DNA from: CAYLHU01 sp964383715
GTDB lineage: Bacteria; Patescibacteriota; Minisyncoccia; Minisyncoccales; CG1-02-41-26
NCBI GenBank assembly: GCA_964383715.1
Contig: CAYLHU010000025.1
Span: forward strand, 1-6,724
Reading direction: 5' to 3'
DNA length: 6,724 nucleotides
The notes beneath the pieces are model-generated. The model was given only the letters and a program-made list of their open reading frames with translations. It was not told the origin of the DNA and did not search any database. Position numbers and translations under genes: made by a program. How positions within the stretch are numbered: the first letter of the stretch is position 1; each line of letters opens with the position of its first letter. This document shows, piece after piece, positions 5,432 through 6,724 of the stretch.

Positions 5432-5460
5432 TTGAATCCTTTTTGATTATATAGTAATAT
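5432..5460 (+). promoter_or_regulatory. Sigma-70-type promoter for the S1-ftsH genes
   Basis: TTGAAT (5432-5437) and TAATAT (5455-5460) are 17 bases apart. The expected start near 5467 is about 2 bases before the ATG at 5469, again giving a nearly leaderless mRNA; no Shine-Dalgarno sequence is present. The surrounding A/T runs allow other -10 choices (for example TATAGT at 5450-5455). Confidence 0.55.
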
Positions 5461-5468
5461 GTCGGTAT

Positions 5469-6281
5469 ATGCCTATAAAATTAAAACCTTTAAGAAAAAT
5501 TGATTCTGAAATAATTTCTCCGCCAAAGGTTGGGGAATTGGTTAAGGGAAAAATTATCGCTACCGATAAAAACTCTATTTTTTTAGATTTGGGGATAAAG
5601 GGAATCGGGATAATATATGGCGCCGAGTTTCATAAAGCCCGAAGTGCTTTGAGGGGTTTGGATATAGGGGAAACCGTCTCGGCAAAAATAATAGAAATGG
5701 AAGACAAAGAGGGATACCGAGAATTATCGTTAGCAGACGCCGCCAAAGAAGCAACATGGGAAGAGTTAAGAAGAAGAAAAGAAGAAAAAGAGGATTTTGA
5801 AGTTAGAATTCAAAAAGTCAATAAGGGCGGATTACTCACCGAGGTTGAAAATATTCCCGCTTTTTTGCCAGTTTCTCACTTAAGCCCGAATCACTACCCA
5901 AAAGTTAAGGACTCCGATCCGGCAAAGATAGTCAAGGCCCTCCAAGAGTTTATCGGCAAACCCTTAAAGGTAAGGATTATCAACTTAGATCCAAGAAAAG
6001 AAAAACTTGTTTTGTCAGAAAAAGTACAGTTGTTTGACAAGCAAGAAGATATTATGAAGGATTATAAAGTGGGAGAAATAAAAGAAGGAAAAATCACCGG
6101 AATAACTAATTTCGGAGCATTTGTTGAAATAGAAGAAGGAGTGGAAGGACTTCTTTACCCATCAGAAATACCGATTGTCAAAGAAGAAAAAATGGAAGAT
6201 GTTCTTAAAGTTGGTCAAAAAATAAAAGTGAAAATAATTGAAATCAACGGCAACCGCCTTTATCTTTCCTTAAAAAAATGA
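5469..6281 (+). CDS. rpsA: S1 RNA-binding domain protein, ribosomal protein S1-like
   Basis: This 270-residue protein is built of three S1 (OB-fold) repeats at about residues 20-91, 107-186 and 200-270. The third is the most typical: VGEIKEGKITGITNFGAFVEI (201-221), then GVEGLLYPSEI (224-234) and VGQKIKVKIIEIN (248-260). The first opens with VGELVKGKIIATDKNSIFLDLG. A charged helix with RRRKEEKE lies between repeats 1 and 2. S1 helps the 30S subunit bind mRNA. E. coli S1 has six repeats; short versions occur in Gram-positive bacteria and reduced genomes, so this could be the main S1 or an S1-like translation factor. The ATG is chosen because it fits the promoter and the start of the fold. The stop overlaps the ftsH start as ATGA, implying coupled translation. 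Confidence 0.88.
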   Translation: MPIKLKPLRKIDSEIISPPKVGELVKGKIIATDKNSIFLDLGIKGIGIIYGAEFHKARSALRGLDIGETVSAKIIEMEDKEGYRELSLADAAKEATWEELRRRKEEKEDFEVRIQKVNKGGLLTEVENIPAFLPVSHLSPNHYPKVKDSDPAKIVKALQEFIGKPLKVRIINLDPRKEKLVLSEKVQLFDKQEDIMKDYKVGEIKEGKITGITNFGAFVEIEEGVEGLLYPSEIPIVKEEKMEDVLKVGQKIKVKIIEINGNRLYLSLKK

Positions 6282-6724
6282 AGACCTCGAAAAAATTCTT
6301 TCAAAACTTTTTATTTGTCATATTGGTTTTTTTTCTAATTTCAGCCGTTTTTGCTTTATTTAGCCCCTCAACCTCTCAAGAAGAAAAAAATATTCCTCTA
6401 AGTCAGTTAGCTCAAGACATCAAAGATGAAAAAATTGAAAAAGTTGAAGTTTTTGGAGAAAAAATTTCTATCTTTTATAAATCGGGGGAGGAATTATTTT
6501 CTCGAAAAGAGATTGGGGTCTCTATCTTTGAGCCCCTAATTAACTACGGACTAACCAGCAAAGATATCCAAAAAGCCAAAATTAATATTGAGGAGGAAAA
6601 AGGGAAAACATCCGATTGGTTGCTCCCCGTTTTAGGATTGCTGTTGCCTATTTTGATATTTGTTTGGTTTTTTTGGATAATTTTTAAACAAGCGAAACAG
6701 GGAGCCGGTCAAACTTTTAACTTT
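6278..6724 (+). CDS. ftsH: ATP-dependent zinc metalloprotease FtsH, N-terminal part only
   Basis: The frame opens at ATG 6278-6280 and stays open for 149 codons to the window edge. Residues 8-28 form the first transmembrane helix. Residues 38-112 form the small extracytoplasmic domain, with IPLSQLAQDIKDEKIEKVEVFG matching the usual start of the FtsH N-terminal domain in its spacing (S-x-L ... I ... I-x-x-V). A second transmembrane helix lies at about 114-136 (WLLPVLGLLLPILIFVWFFW). The segment after it, KQAKQGAGQTFNF, is where FtsH normally reads Q-G-G-x-x-x-x-F just before the AAA+ module. The ATPase and zinc-protease domains are beyond the window. FtsH is a membrane-anchored hexamer that degrades misfolded or regulatory proteins. 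It overlaps the S1 stop by 4 bases and shares its promoter. Confidence 0.92.
   Translation, partial: MKTSKKFFQNFLFVILVFFLISAVFALFSPSTSQEEKNIPLSQLAQDIKDEKIEKVEVFGEKISIFYKSGEELFSRKEIGVSIFEPLINYGLTSKDIQKAKINIEEEKGKTSDWLLPVLGLLLPILIFVWFFWIIFKQAKQGAGQTFNF

Overview
The window is AT-rich, gene-dense bacterial DNA. Three things point to the Candidate Phyla Radiation (Patescibacteria, probably Parcubacteria-like): a short VirB2-like pilin with a signal peptide, a compact three-domain S1 protein, and a four-helix-bundle S23-type gene among housekeeping genes. This placement is inferred from protein style and gene content; no rRNA or tRNA is present to confirm it.

Layout. Two transcription units diverge from a 120-base gap (5349-5468). 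To the right, on +, an S1-domain ribosomal protein overlaps by 4 bases the start of ftsH, which runs off the window. To the left, on -, the order is: a degenerate metallo-beta-lactamase-fold protein, an 84-residue single-pass membrane protein, gyrA, a separate frame holding the last two GyrA C-terminal blades, an S23-type four-helix-bundle gene, a SAM methyltransferase, a 463-base repeat-rich gap, and a pilin-like protein that runs off the left edge. The first three genes are 2 bases apart and look translationally coupled. Both divergent promoters place the predicted transcript start only about 2-3 bases before the ATG, which suggests leaderless mRNAs.

The unusual content is repeats placed at gene boundaries on the left side. 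(1) gyrA is split. A 726-residue GyrA carries the cleavage domain and four blades. Then come about 100 bases of tandem hairpins, flanked by a 9-base direct repeat, and then a 111-residue frame encoding the missing blades 5 and 6. (2) The same hairpin core (GATGAATGC-type 9-base arms, three-base loop) recurs before the pilin gene, inside a perfectly duplicated 114-base tandem repeat that ends one base from the pilin ATG. (3) The S23-type gene is bracketed by heptamer arrays (RTGTAAC / GTTACAY) in inverted orientation. The array on one side supplies the stop codon of the GyrA tail, and the array on the other encodes the first residues of the methyltransferase. The cassette resembles an rRNA intervening sequence but lies in a protein-coding operon.

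Together, GyrA (supercoiling), S1 (translation initiation) and FtsH (membrane proteolysis) are core housekeeping functions. The pilin would belong to a cell-surface or DNA-uptake machine. The roles of the metallo-beta-lactamase-like protein, the small membrane protein, the S23-type protein and the methyltransferase cannot be specified from sequence.
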